Shown here: positions 1 to 12,039 of the stretch, in pieces
Layout: every line of letters begins with the position of its first letter
Position numbering within the stretch: the first letter of the stretch is position 1
Assembly (NCBI RefSeq): GCF_027580225.2
Contig: NC_073356.2
Location: 13,507,001-13,571,000 of the forward strand
Origin: Misgurnus anguillicaudatus
Lineage: Eukaryota; Chordata; Actinopteri; Cypriniformes; Cobitidae
Length of the DNA stretch: 64,000 nt
Direction: 5' to 3'
Notes under the pieces: model-generated
Seen by the model: the letters and a program-made list of their open reading frames with translations, nothing else
Told to the model about the DNA's origin: nothing
The model's database searches: none
Made by a program: the position numbers and the translations under genes

Positions 1-1118
1 GCTGTGTTTGTTATAAATAATTTATCAATGTGGGTCATTTTTTATTATACCCTAAAATCCGATAACATTTTTACCAGCATTTTAAACCTTGAAAATATGA
101 TTTTTTACTAAAAGGTTTTTGTCAGGTAATTTATATCTTTGTTGACTACTTAAAAAAGCCCTTTAAGCACCTCTTATACATCTAGAATACCTATTGATTG
201 TCTATGGACAAATTTGCAAATCACCATAAAATCTCACTGATTGACCAAAATTGAATATATATATAGATATAAGGATAGTAACATGAATTTGACCCCAAGA
301 AAAACAAACTTGTACACTATTGCCAAAATAAGCAACCCAATGTACAGGGCCGGATAATCCATAGACAGGATTGGGAGAGTGCCCTGGGGCACCATGCAAT
401 AGTGGGGCACCAAGGGCTCCAGACTGCAACCAAAATGTTTTTTACAAGTACTCATGCATGTGCAGGCACCCGTGACCTTTGCTTAGACGCCATTTTTAAT
501 TGAGAGTCAGCATAAGGAGAGAGCTCACAGAGCACAAAGAAAAATGTTTTAGAAGGCTTCTGTGCAAGCTTTTGTATGTTTGCTTTGCCCATGTAAACCA
601 CGAGAATTATGTTTTCTCCTCCACCACGGCACAGAATATATCAAAGTTCTCATGAGAATTAGGATCATGTGAACTATCAGTGGTTCTTGCAGTATGGTTG
701 TTAGATCTCTGAAACAGAGGAAAGATTTTTGAATATTTATAATATTTACATATTGAATGTATAAAATTTGTGAATATTATAAAATTATAGCATGTTATAT
801 TGACCTCAATATCACCCAAAACAAATGTATGTAAAATTTAGATTTTTCCAATGTTTTATACAGCTTAAAGAGCCTGGGGTCAAATTGACCCCAAAGAACA
901 CTGATGCTACAAAATGTGTAAAGGATATTAAAAACATATTATCATGTACATTTTTGGTTTACCAATTTGTCCTCATTAAATTAGGCAAAGTTATGAAATC
1001 TGAAGCAAAACAAATTATGTCAATAATGTTTTATTTATGTTAAACTTTGAATGGGGTCAAATTGACCCCAAGATAATAGGAGGGTTAATTAATTTTCCCT
1101 TCATAAACTTCTAAAAAT
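1..1118. other. AT-rich DNA with recurring 19-base palindrome
   Basis: No gene recognised. The palindrome TGGGGTCAAATTGACCCCA is present at 876-894 and 1053-1071, with a half-site (TTTGACCCCAAG) at 287. This suggests remnants of one inverted-repeat element between 287 and 1075. Confidence 0.4.
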
Positions 1119-1250
1119 GTACTTTGCCCTCTGGTGGCAGGTACTGTGCCCTCTTGCGGCAGGTACTGTGCCCTCTTGCGGCGGGTACTGTGCCCTCTTG
1201 CGGGGAGTACTGTGCCCTCTTGCGGCGGGTACTGTGCCCTCTTGCGGCGA
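1119..1250. repeat. 22-bp minisatellite
   Basis: Five full copies of a 22-bp unit beginning GTACTGTGCCCTCTTGCGGC start at 1141, 1163, 1185, 1207 and 1229, preceded by a diverged partial copy containing TGCCCTCTGGTGGCAG. Copies differ only at the last two or three bases, so the array is young. It is GC-rich against an AT-rich background. Confidence 0.95.
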
Positions 1251-1529
1251 TCATTCTCTGATGACATCAGCTAGATGGCTTGGGCGGAGCATCGGTTAAC
1301 CCCGCCCCCTCTAAATGTCAGTCTGCTGCAAGTTCTATTTCTAAATGAAATGCCTACTTTTCTATATCCAATCAAGTCAAAGTGGAAAACACAAGCCACA
1401 CCCACTATTTTCTATTTAAAGAGACAAAATATACAAGTTCAAATCATTACTCAAAAGTGAAAATCCTTTATTCACCCTCTCACTTCAAATTTCTTTAGTC
1501 TATAAAACACATGCAGGCCAAATCTGCAG

Positions 1530-1845
1530 ACTGTCCCAACCAATAAAGATTAAATATAAATATGTCTTTTAATAACATATATGACATTATATTTACAAAT
1601 GATTAAACCAAATAGTGTGTTTGTGACATTTGAACGTCTTGTCTTATCTTAAAACTGAAAGTAAACTGGTTTTCCGGTCTGCATTTGTCAAAAATTAGCA
1701 ATAAAATATTTAAAATCAATATTTAATGTTCCTTAAATTACTTGAAATGAAATAAGCGGGATAATGTACAGGCAGCTAGGTTGTTATCGTGAAATAAGCC
1801 CTTATTCTGCAATAACAATCTGCTGCCCATACATTATCCTATACA
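1530..1845. repeat. interspersed repeat, copy 1, ending in a hairpin
   Basis: The body 1530-1756 is the reverse complement, with drift, of 12505-12810. The right end, GGATAATGTACAGGCAGC (1760) against GCTGCCCATACATTATCC (1829), forms an imperfect 88-bp hairpin. Probably a non-autonomous DNA element. Confidence 0.6.
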
Positions 1846-2384
1846 TAGCATACCAAAGATGTTTAGTGGGGCATTCATCCTGATTTTTTGGTGAACTTCT
1901 CCTTTAAGCATATACAGTTGTCTATATAATATCTATCTTCAGCTGCATCTCTATTCTTCTTCCTTACACCTTGTTACCGTGGTGATTCATCAAGGAGCGT
2001 GAAATGCCAGTCATCATTCAGTGATATTGCATTTCATGGCTCCATTTCATGTGTAGATGCAGGTGAGCCTCTTATGATATATAAGAGCTCCGATGTGAGC
2101 TTTACTCTGACTATCCAGTTACAGGCTGAGATTTGATCATGTTCGGCCATCAAAGCTCAGGCTGTGTTATGATTTCTGACTGAAGATGAAGGCCGTTGCT
2201 CCAGTGCTCCTGTAGATCTATATCACTGTCATTATTACTGAACACATCTCCATGCTGTTGTTCATGATAGCAGATGTGCACAGGCACATATCCACTGTTA
2301 TGTTGCCAACACTACTGAGCAGAAGTCAAAAACTTATTTTGCATAACATGAGCAGGTCTATTTTTCTCCAACCTTTCTGCAGTT
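1846..2384. other. no feature recognised
   Basis: AT-rich sequence without open frames, repeats shared with the rest of the window, or splice-flanked coding signal. Confidence 0.5.
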
Positions 2385-2500
2385 GGGGCTGATGTACCCT
2401 TTAAAAAGGTCCTAATATGTACCATTAGGTACATGTATGCATTTGGTACCAATATGTACCTTTTAGATACTAATATGCACAGGGGTACATATTTTGATAA
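2385..2500. mobile_element. fragment of GTACC-rich inverted-repeat element
   Basis: Dense GTACC/GGTAC words (ATGTACC, AGGTACAT, GGTACC) as in the better-preserved copy at 32742-34784. No intact ends. Confidence 0.45.
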
Positions 2501-2835
2501 TTTTTTTGAGTCATATCTGTATCTGCTTTATATAAAAAAATTCAAACCTATAACTAATCCAAATCTTACCTACTCAAGAATAAACCGGACATCACATGGT
2601 TTAACATAGACAAATCATAAAGCTTGTAGAAGTCTTAGTAAGGTTATAAATATTTAATCGAATTTTTTTTTTACACAAGTGTAAGTGTAAGAGAAACAAT
2701 TAGGACTGCGCCACACTGCAGTGTTTGATCACTTTGATGCCGGCCTCCGGGCTAAATGTGACAATCTTTATAGTAAATCTGAGTTAATGTGTGAAGACAA
2801 CTTTGCTTTCTATGTAACATTAATATTTACTAATT

Positions 2836-3201
2836 AAAGGTGCAGTGTGTATATTTTAGCGGCATCTAGTGGCGAGGTTGCGGATTGCCACCAACAGCTT
2901 AGTCCACTGCTCACCCTTCGCTTTTGAAACACATAGAGAAGCTACGGCAGCCGCTGTCAGAGACAACTTAGTAAAAAAATGTGTCCGTTAAGGGCTTCTG
3001 TAGAAAAAATGGCAGCACAAAATGGCGACTTCCATGTAAGGGGACCCTCGGTGTACGTAGATAAAAAGGTCTCGTTCTAAGGTAATAAACACATAACGGT
3101 TCATTATAAAAGGTCTTTATACACTCCTGATAATATAGTTTTGTATATTATTTTGCATTTCTGTCAAAAGATCCTTCTAAAAATTACACACTGCACCTTT
3201 A
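2836..3201. mobile_element. GCAGTGTGTA short inverted-repeat element, copy 1
   Basis: Ends AAAGGTGCAGTGTGTA and ACACACTGCACCTTT are inverted repeats; the body contains GCGGCATCTAGTGGCGAGG. Other copies lie at 7446-7825 and, split by insertions, at 19937-22301. About 365 bp and non-coding. The flanking TTTAA/TTAA bases suggest a TTAA target. Confidence 0.75.
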
Positions 3202-4080
3202 AAAGATCTAAAGTTCGCAAAGTTGGTATCCATGTTGGTGCTATAGGCATAACAACACAATGAATTAATTGTGGAACCGGGTTGAATAATAAACATTCAT
3301 GAAGCCTCTAGAGACTAATTAAGATTAGTTAAGGAGACGGCTTAAAATGTCACTGTATTACAAAATAACATGCGTTATTATTGTACGTTTTGTGTCAAAG
3401 GTTTAAAGTAATTGCATTATGTAACTGCATTGTAACCATCCGGGTAATGTACTCGTATGTTTCATAATGTTTTCAAAAACAAGCCCGTTTTATTTCCCCC
3501 GTTCGTAGGATTTATTGGCCACTCGTTGACCTGCTCTCCCTGTATAATATTAATATTCTCATGTAGCTACTGTCAGCCAAACAGTGTTTGTTCCTGTGGA
3601 GCGATATTGAAAATTGCAGGCTGTCGCGGCACACAGAGCCATTAGTGTTTATAATTTGCAGCGAGTAAATGAGATGAATCTAATAAAAGTGAATCTGGCA
3701 CTATTGAAGACGCTGGCTGTGTGCAGGGCTGTTAGCAGAATGTTTATAGCTTTGCTTTAGCCCTGTAGTGCATTTCCTTTATAAAATGCATCAAGCTACT
3801 GAAAGTGCTGTTGTTGTTGTTATTGTAGCTGAAGACGTCATCCGTGATGTTGTACAAAAATAAAAGTGGCATAATAAATGTTTATTGTACTTGCATTGTA
3901 AACAGTTTTATTGATCATAGCGAGACGGCATATTATTTTGTGGCTTTGCAATGTGGCAATTTGTGCTACAAACATGAATGATTCTTCAAATGTGCAATAT
4001 GAGACGTGTGAGAAGTGTGCTAGTCCTTTTTTAAAGTGATCACACAGTAAAAGCACCGGGGTTAAATGTACACTGCTGAT
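3202..4080. other. no feature recognised
   Basis: AT-rich DNA. A 62-codon open frame at 3457-3645 has no recognisable motif and no splice context. Confidence 0.5.
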
Positions 4081-4099
4081 GTAAGAGACTTGTATACTA

Positions 4100-4515
4100 C
4101 TGTCAGAAAAAAAGGGTCAAAAAATGGTCCCTGTCACTGGGGAGAAACTCTTATATATAAAGGACCTTATATGCCATTTTGGTACAGATATACATATTTG
4201 GTACCAATTTGGGAGTCTGGCTACACTTTTGCATCATGGTAGAAAATTATATTTGGGCAAGCACCACTTTCAAGGCAAGAAAACTATTGTTTATCAACAT
4301 AATGTTGTTTTAAAGATTGGCTAAATATCAGGCTTGTGAGAAATATTTGTGATGTCATATCATTCACAGGTTCCCTAGTACAGTGGTCTCTACTGAAAAT
4401 CAAGTAAAACAATAAAAGTTTTGGGTAAACTATATCAAAAAAGTATCCCTCCAGATTGGTTTATCTATTGTGGTAGCCCTTGCTTACAAAAAGGTTGGAG
4501 ACCCCTGCTTTAATA
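4100..4515. mobile_element. two DNA-transposon fragments
   Basis: 4100-4215 carries the CTGTCAGAAAAAAAGG end and GTACC words of the GTACC-rich family. 4383-4515 carries CAGTGGTCTCTACTG and ends GGTTGGAGACCCCTGC, a hAT-like terminus also seen at 28027 and 28925-28940. Confidence 0.45.
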
Positions 4516-4686
4516 TAGAAACTCTCTGTAACTGGATTTGGCGAACCGTCCAGTACAAAGGTGCTTTAGTGCTGGAGACCAAACTAGATATATTCTTTAT
4601 TTTTCTCAATGGTGGAAATTTGTTTTCACAGACCGTACCAGAAACAACATTCAAAACACATAATCAAAACCATCGGAACCATTATA

Positions 4687-5235
4687 CACTCACCTAAAGG
4701 ATTATTAGGAACACCTGTTCAGTTTCTCATTAATGCAATGGTGTAATAGTGTGGGGATGTTTTCTTGGCACACTTTAGGCCCCTTAGTGCCAATTGGGCA
4801 TCATTTAAATGCCACAGCCTACCTGAGCATTGTTTCTGACCATGTTCATCTCTTTATGACCACCATGTACCCATCCTCTGATGGCTACTTCCAGAAGGAT
4901 AATGCACCATGTCACAAAGCTTGAATCATTTCAAATTGGTTTCTTGAACATGATAATGCGTTCACTGTACTAAAATGGCCCCCACAGTCACCAGATCTCA
5001 ACCCAATAGAGCATCTTTGGGATGTGGTGGAACGGGAGCTTCGTGCCCTGGATGTGCATCCCACAAATCTCCATCAACTGCAAGATGCTATCCTATCAAT
5101 ATGGGCCAACATTTCTAAAGAATGCTTTCAGTACCTTGTTGAATCAATGCCATGTAGAATTAAGGCAGTTCTGAAGGAGAAAGCGGGTCAAACACAGTAT
5201 TAGTATGGCGTTCCTAATAATCCTTTAGGTGAGTG
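4687..5235 (+). mobile_element. Tc1/mariner element, internally deleted, DD36E-like
   Basis: Inverted ends of about 29 bp (CACTCACCTAAAGGATTATT at the left, its complement at the right) sit between TA dinucleotides at 4685-4686 and 5236-5237, the Tc1/mariner target. Only about 40 bp separates the left end from the transposase fragment, so the N-terminal DNA-binding half has been deleted. Members of the superfamily move by cut and paste using a DDE/D transposase; this copy cannot encode one. Confidence 0.85.
4733..5205 (+). pseudogene. Tc1/mariner transposase C-terminal fragment
   Basis: The frame reads KDNAPCHKA, a stop (TGA 4922-4924), then ISNWFLEH, WPPQSPDLNPIEHLWD and about 60 more residues to a second stop (TAG at 5202). 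DNAPCH contains the second catalytic Asp and PIEH the catalytic Glu. Exactly 36 positions lie between them counting the stop, rather than the 34 of Tc1 and Sleeping Beauty. That spacing matches the DD36E (Incomer) group known from fishes and lampreys. The first catalytic Asp and the helix-turn-helix region are missing. The internal stop is a single-base change in an otherwise readable frame. Confidence 0.8.
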
Positions 5236-5454
5236 TATTTGGTGGACAAGACCCACCTACTTTTTAAGATGAATGATATTGCACCCACTCACTTTTTCTC
5301 TAATTTAGCGCATATGTCTCCTCACTTGTCAGAGAGACGTCAGTGAAATCCATCAGAGAGGAATATGACCTAATAAATTAAACTCTGTTCTGCATTTTAG
5401 CTACAGCCTTGACCTTCACGCTGCTGCTTCCTCAAATCCATTACACTTGGCTCG

Positions 5455-6064
5455 TTAGGGGGCGTGCACACCAAAGCTTTTACGCCTGCAGCCAGCGTAT
5501 GTTTTTAATTGTTTCCTAAAAAGCCAGAAGCTGGCAGTTTTTTTTTCTGTGCTGAAAGCCAGCACACTGCGTTTTTCAGCAGAGTTGAAAAATATTTAAC
5601 TTTGGATGAAAAGCTCAACTTGTCAATGTCAGCTCTCACACGGCCGTCCAATCACAGTGGAGGAGGGGCGGGACAAACATCACACCAAAGCTTTTAAACG
5701 TGGCTGAAAATGCCAGGCGGACGTAAACTGGCAGATTTTTTCAGCCAACTGCCAGCTTTCTTCAGGCTGTGTTATGCCAGCTGTGATACTTCTGCTTTGT
5801 TTATCAGTCATTTTACAATGCGCTGGTTGGTTGTTGGGATGTTTGTCCCGCCTCTCCTCCACTGTGACTGGACGGCCATGTGAGAACTGACATTGATGAG
5901 CTGAGCTTTTCACCCAAAGTTGAATATTTTAACTGAGCGCTGACTTTCAGTGTGGAAAAAATGCTAGCTGCTGGCTTTTTTTGAAAACGTCGTGCTTCCA
6001 TTGGAAATAATTGAAAGCATATGCCGGCCGCTGGCGTAAAAGCTTTTGTATGCACGCCCCCTTA
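5455..6064. mobile_element. two inverted copies of a GGGGGCGTG short element
   Basis: Left end TTAGGGGGCGTGCACACCAA and right end TATGCACGCCCCCTTA are inverted repeats. The 610-bp span is about twice the 341-bp copy at 26260-26600. The left half (to about 5700) runs in one direction and the rest in the opposite one, meeting at a second CACCAAAGCTTTTA (5683). A third partial copy follows at 6065-6130. Confidence 0.7.
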
Positions 6065-6130
6065 GGGGCGGGACACACCAAAGCTATTTTATGCGGCTGA
6101 AACGCCTGGAAGACGCCAAATGCCAGCTGT

Positions 6131-6732
6131 TTCCAGAGTCCAAAGATTTAAAAGACCTCAAAACTGTAGGGAAACATTTAAAATGACAACACTTAAAATT
6201 ATCTGTGAAAGGTCTGTAACAGACCTCTTGTCTTTTATATCTTTGGACTCTGATATGATTTACAAAAATTTCAAGAAAAATGGAAATGGTTAATTAGCAT
6301 TTATCAGCACTTTATTGACATTATGTTTATAATGAATGCTCAGGGTGTAGTTCAAGCTGTTGTTTGTTTTTCAATGTTCATCCCAGCTTATTATGAAGTA
6401 TATATAGATGTTCAACCAGAGATGTGATTTTGTGATGTGACATGAACATCTGCTTGTCTCACCAATGACAGATGTCATTGATATCATATCAGAGGCATTG
6501 TCAACAGAACTTATCAATACAGTTTTTAACCCAGAACATTCCTTTAATGTAGGTAATATATATCCTGTCAGTGTCACCATAATTTGGCCTTTTTTAATGA
6601 GAAATGCCATCCTGACTTTCCTGACCATATCAAACTGAAAGATGAAACTACTGTGATAGATGTAGGAGGTGTATTGCATGTCTGAAAATCAGAAATCTGT
6701 CTCTTCTAGAAGACTGAAGAATGAACAGATGG

Positions 6733-6734
<2 letters not shown>
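6131..6734. other. no gene recognised
   Basis: AT-rich. The minus-strand open frame at 6371-6679 (102 codons) has no recognisable domain and no codon-usage support. Confidence 0.4.

Positions 6735-6764
<30 letters not shown>
6735..6764. repeat. (GT)n microsatellite
   Basis: Fifteen uninterrupted GT units. Confidence 0.98.
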
Positions 6765-6768
<4 letters not shown>

Positions 6769-6837
6769 ACCTATACTTTCAATACACAAAGTGCCTGGTA
6801 AAGCATGCTTGACTCGGCTATAGTGTTGCAAAGGGGC

Positions 6838-8680
6838 AACATTTCCAGAAACTCTCCATGGGAACTTGGAAATTCCAAATTGAAAACTTAAAACAAAAGG
6901 AATTAATGGGAATTTAGTGGAATTTACAGGAATTTATTTGGAATCATATATAAACACAAATAAACAGTTTGTTTGGTCATAAGCAGACATGCATGCAAGG
7001 TTATATCAATTTTGAGGAATCCTGATACTTACGCTCATCAAGCCGTAGATTTGTTCGATAAAAAAATCTTTCAGAAATCATTCTAATATGAATGATTTCT
7101 GAAGGATTTTTGATCAAATAAACGCATTAAAAATAGTAATGTGTCAAAACTTTTGGCTGGTACAGTAATTCTGTATGATAACAGCAAACTGAGTAGCAGA
7201 ATGTAGAAGAAAGAGCATCACAGCTTGAGCTAGCTACATGATAGCTAGCCTTATAAATTGTCAATGAAAAAGTGCTAGCTTACATTTTAGATATCTGATT
7301 TACTGGCTTCAAGAAATTATCTGTGCATGTTATGAAAGAATGTAAGTTGGTGCAGGGGGTGTGTCCTCAATGGCCCTTCAGTAAGCAGTGTGCATGTGCA
7401 GGGTAAAAATTAAACTGAAATTGCATTAAATCTTTTTTGAGATTTAAAGGTGCAGTGTGTAATTTTTAGAAGGATTTCTTGACAGAAATGCAAAATAATA
7501 TACAAAACTATATTATCAGGGGTGTATAAAGACCTTACACAATGAACCGTATGTGTTTATTAACTTAGAACGAGACCTTTTTATCTACATACACAGAGCG
7601 ACAGAGGGTCCCCTTACATGGAAGTCGCCATTTTGTGCCACCATTTTTCTACAGAAGCCCTTACGGACAAAATGTTGTCTCCAACGATGACATGTTTGTC
7701 CAGGGGTGGCTACCGTAACTTTTCTATGTGTTTCAAAAGCGAGGGGTGAGCAGTGGAGTAAGCCGTTGGTTGCAATTCGCAACCTCACCACTAAATGCCG
7801 CTAAAATTTACACACTGCACCTTTAATTGGGACATAAAAGTTGACATTTCACTAGACTTTTTTTAAAATGTAAAATAAATATTTGTTGTCCCCAGAGTAC
7901 ATGTGTCAAGTTTTAGCTCTAAATACCCCATAGATAATTTATTATAGCATGTAAAAATTGCCACTTTGTAGGTGTGAGCAAAAATGTGCCATTTAGGATA
8001 GTGCAGATTAAAGGGGCGTTATTATTTCCTTCTGACATGACATCACAAGGGGTGCCAATTTTCAATTACCCCTTTTTACATGCTTGCAATGAATGGATTA
8101 CCAAAACTAAGTTAATGGGTTGTTCTTTTTCATATTTTCTAGGTTGATAGAAGGACTGTGGACCCAATTATAGCACGTAAACATGAAAAAGTCAGATTTT
8201 CATGATATGTTCACCCATTTGCATTAAGCTTTGTATAGTTAGAACCCCAGTCATGTTTTTGAATGGTCGTGCATCATTTCCTCAGTTGCCGCTGAGACAG
8301 GAGAAATACTGATTTCAGTGTTGCACTTCCATCTTTCAATGATGTAAAAATCATCATTTTGCATAATTGAAAGCAGGAAGTCCAATATCTTTGTTGAGGG
8401 GGTGAGACTACAAACACCCCTTTTCTCGGTCAAATAGGCACCAAATTTGAAATGTATGTTAAATTTCGACTACAAATATGACGCACTTTCCTTTCAATAA
8501 AGATTAATGTTTCTACGGGTAAAATGCTCCTTTAAACAAAATTATGCTGCAAGTTTTGTTTTAATTACATTTAAGTTAGGCAGCTCTTTCAAATTCCCAG
8601 TTTATTCCCATATATTCCTGTTAATGTAAATTCCTATGGAAAGGTTCCATTCTTAAAAATTCCCAGAATTTTCCAACCTA
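6838..8680. mobile_element. GGAATTT-rich element interrupted by another repeat
   Basis: 6838-6960 has repeated GGAATTTA words; 8590-8680 has the complementary words (AAATTCC, ATTCCC), as expected of the two ends of one inverted-repeat element. Between them lies a full GCAGTGTGTA element (7446-7825) and unrecognised DNA. Boundaries are approximate. Confidence 0.4.
7446..7825. mobile_element. GCAGTGTGTA short inverted-repeat element, copy 2
   Basis: Same family as 2836-3201, opposite orientation: starts AAAGGTGCAGTGTGTAATTT and ends ACACACTGCACCTTT. Flanked by TTTAA/TTAA. The 68-codon minus-strand frame inside it is part of the repeat and not a gene. Confidence 0.75.
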
Positions 8681-10805
8681 CTCGGGTATGAACTTCCTCC
8701 ACCACCTGCTGCTGTAGACGAGTAGATTTTTTTCTGTATTCTGAATTGTGGTCATTTGACAGATGGGTCACAAAATATATTGACTACACCTGTCAGAGTG
8801 ACAGAACACCTGCCAGAATGTTTCAGAACTTACCGTGTTACATCCTGTGCTACTTCATACCCATCTGTCTTTCGGGTTGTGCAAAATTCAAGATTCATGA
8901 AATGGCTTTCCTTCGGTGTCTGAAGAGAATTTAATAAAACTGGAAACACACTGATAAAAAAAACTGTATAGCATGGACACACTAAATCACTTTGGATTAA
9001 AGTGTTTTTCAGGTAAAAATGTTTTCAGTTATTTATTCTTAAACAATGTAACAACAATTTTCATTGCAAAAAATTCCGATCCTCTTTGCTGCCTTAATAC
9101 AACATTCAAATTTAAATCCAGCTATTGAATTGGCAATCTCAATCCCAAACGACTCTCAATCCTGCGCTCTAGACTCAGGTGTCTTTTTCTTTTCATTCCC
9201 CTAATAGTGCTATCATAGTAAGTCCGTGTTACTGTTACACTTATATTTCGGCTTCTCCTCAAATCAGTGCAATATTCTTAAATGTACATTAGCTGTTTAT
9301 CATTTGGCAGTTAACTTGTACAAACACTTGCTTTCCTCTGAATCTTGTGAAAAGCGAAAGGGAGCCATAATTCAAAATTTGAGAGTCGCCCCGAGCATAC
9401 TGTCACCTAGCAACCGCCTCCCACTTCCACAGGCGTGTAGCCAGTAGCAGTCTTCCTATTAGTTTAACTCCAGTCCTGGACACTTGTGAAGTCAGTTGGG
9501 ACATGCACTCACACCTCAGTGCTTTATTATTTCACGAAACCTTTTTCTTTTGTTTCCTGCTTGAGCTACATCACATTTATGGTTGTATGTGATAATCAAA
9601 ATCACACACATTAAGTGTTTCTGGTTTACTAAGAGATCTGTGCATGCAGACACTACATGATGCAAATATTACAAAGCATTTTTACACATTAACTATAACA
9701 TAAGAGCAAAGTTGCAGGAGTATTTTAAGTATTGGCCCAATTCAATCCAGCCCATTGCAAATTCTCTAAGATATCCTGGTCCCATGTCACCGTCTATCTA
9801 TAAGATTTTTTTCATGCATCTTCTAGGCCTGCGGCTTTCAAACTGGTGTTTGGGGGCCTTAGAAGATACTAAGGGGTCCCCAGGGAATTTTAGATGAAAA
9901 AGGAAATTCAGTCAATAAATGTGTGATTATTGTGTGGTCACGTGATCACTCATGTATTGAAATAATTACTGCTGTAATATAAACCCTAATTTTCCTATAT
10001 ACCCTATTAAAAACATGCTAATGTCCACCTTAGGTTTTAATGCTAATATGAGTGCAGTCCCTCACAACTAATACACTAAGACATAAAACAAACCCACAGG
10101 TCTCTGATGTTGAGCTTAGTCATTAAATTAGAGTCAAATGGCAAGCACAGGGCTTTCTCTCGTTAGGAGTAAAGAAGATACACGTCAAGCCCGAGGCTTT
10201 AAAAACTCATGTGAATTAATTGAGGACACAGACTGAATGACTGGATGGATTATAATGGATGTGATAACGGCGATACATGCGCACAGGGTTCATTTCAACA
10301 CGTGTGTAGGTATCATGTAAATGGATGGAGGGGGAGTGAGTGAATGAGGTAATTATACTGTTGAAGATCGGTGTATGTTCAGCCGAGAGCTCTGTGGTTC
10401 ATTCCCCTCGGTGAAATATTCAAAGACAAACAGTATTATGGCTCATTAGGTACAGAATGAACACTTGTCAGTTCTCATTTTAATGAGAAAGAGAAAGGAA
10501 AAACTTAATTTAGTCTGCTGATCTGGCACATGTGAGGATAGAGTTCAATGGGGTTTTAGGGCAGAAACTGCACACACAAAGCAGATTGCTTTTGTCAAAC
10601 ATAACACTTACTGTATGTGACAATTCACATTCACTCTAATCTATATATTATTTGGAGGCAAATCAAACATGATCTTTATTATTGTGGAGTTTTTCTGTAC
10701 ATTTTAATGGAGACAGTGTGACTCTCAGAATTATGTGCTATCAAAACAAGTTGATTTAATGTTCCTGCTTCACATATCCCATTTCCTTATATTTTTACTT
10801 TTAGC
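8681..10805. other. 2.1 kb without a recognisable gene
   Basis: AT-rich DNA. The only repeat seen is a hAT-like fragment at about 9818-9900 (CTTTCAAACTGGTGTTTGGG, then GGGGTCCCCAGGG). Short open frames at 8746, 9226 and 9712 show no domain. Confidence 0.5.
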
Positions 10806-11045
10806 CATTTATGCATTTGGCAGATGCTTTTATCCAAAGTGACAACATAACTGACCACTTTTTACCAGTGATACAAATTAAATTTGTCATTAAAATGTCA
10901 TTAAGTGTTAATACTCTGTCAAGTAGTTTTATAACAGCATCATGGATATTTTTCTTGACCTTAACTACAGTGGTACAAATATAATTTGTCATTAAAATGT
11001 TATTAAGTGTTAATACTCTGTCAAGTATATAACAGCATCATTATA
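10806..11045. repeat. SINE tail fragment and 102-bp direct repeat
   Basis: 10806-10845 is the TTTGGCAGATGCTTTTATCC tail shared by many fish SINEs, in reverse orientation. TTTGTCATTAAAATGT occurs at about 10884 and 10987 within two copies of a unit of about 102 bp. Confidence 0.6.
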
Positions 11046-11120
11046 TCAAGTTGTCATAACAAAGACATTTTAAACAATGCCATCTTTCCATTAAAAATGA
11101 CGTATTTGAACAAATGACAC

Positions 11121-12039
11121 TTAAAGGAATATTCAATTTTCTTAAAAGAAAAATCCAGATAATTTACTCACCACCATGTCATCCAAAATGTTGATGTCTT
11201 TCTTTGTTCAGTCGAGAAGAAATTATGTTTTTTGAGGACAACATTGCAGGATTTTTCTAATTTTAATGGACTTTAATAGACACCAACAATTAACACTTAA
11301 CTCAACACGTAACAGTTTTTTTCAACAGAGTTTCAAAGGACTATAAACGATCCCAAACGAGGCATAAGGGTCTTATCTAGTAAAACGATTGTCATTTTTG
11401 ACAAGAAAAATAACAAATATACACTTTTAAACCACAACTTCTCATCTAGATCCAGTCGTGATGCGCCAGCGTGACCCCACGCAATACGTCATGACGTTAA
11501 GAGGTCACAGAAGACAAACGCGAAACTTTCCCAGTGTTTACAAGTGTGTTGAAAGAGGACCGTTCCTACGTTGTTGTATGTCAACTGATACTAATTAATG
11601 TCTTTGTGGCAGTTTATTGTTTACAATGGTCTGCAAATGTGCGTTTTATATATGTAACACGTGACCTCCCTACGTCACTACGCATTTGCGTTAGGTCGCG
11701 CTGGACCGGACCTAGACGAGAAGTTGTGCTTTAGAAGTGTATATTTGTTATTTTTCTTGTCAAAAATGACAATCTTTTTGCTAGATAAGACCCTTATGCC
11801 TCGTTTGGGATTGTTTATAGTCATTTGAAACTCCGTTGAAAAAACTGTTACGTGTTGAGTTAAGTGTTAATTGTTGGTGTCAATTAAAGTCCATTAAAAT
11901 GAGAAAAATCCTGCAATGTTTTCCTCAAAAAACATAATTTCTTCTCGACTGAACAAAGAAAGACATCAACATTTTGGATGACATAGTGGTGAGTAAATTA
12001 TCTGGATTTTTCTTTTAAGAAAATGGAATATTCCTTTAA
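11121..12039. mobile_element. long inverted-repeat (foldback) element in a TTAA site, copy 1
   Basis: The arms 11121-11440 and 11720-12039 are near-complementary over about 320 bp, from TTAAAGGAATATTC to GAATATTCCTTTAA, enclosing a 280-bp GC-richer loop. TTAA at both ends suggests TTAA target use, as in the piggyBac superfamily. No transposase frame. A second, rearranged copy is at 45650-46937. Confidence 0.8.

Noticed and set aside
1119..1250. Regularly spaced repeats resembling a CRISPR array
   Set aside because: Units are directly tandem with no unique spacers, in vertebrate DNA; it is a minisatellite.
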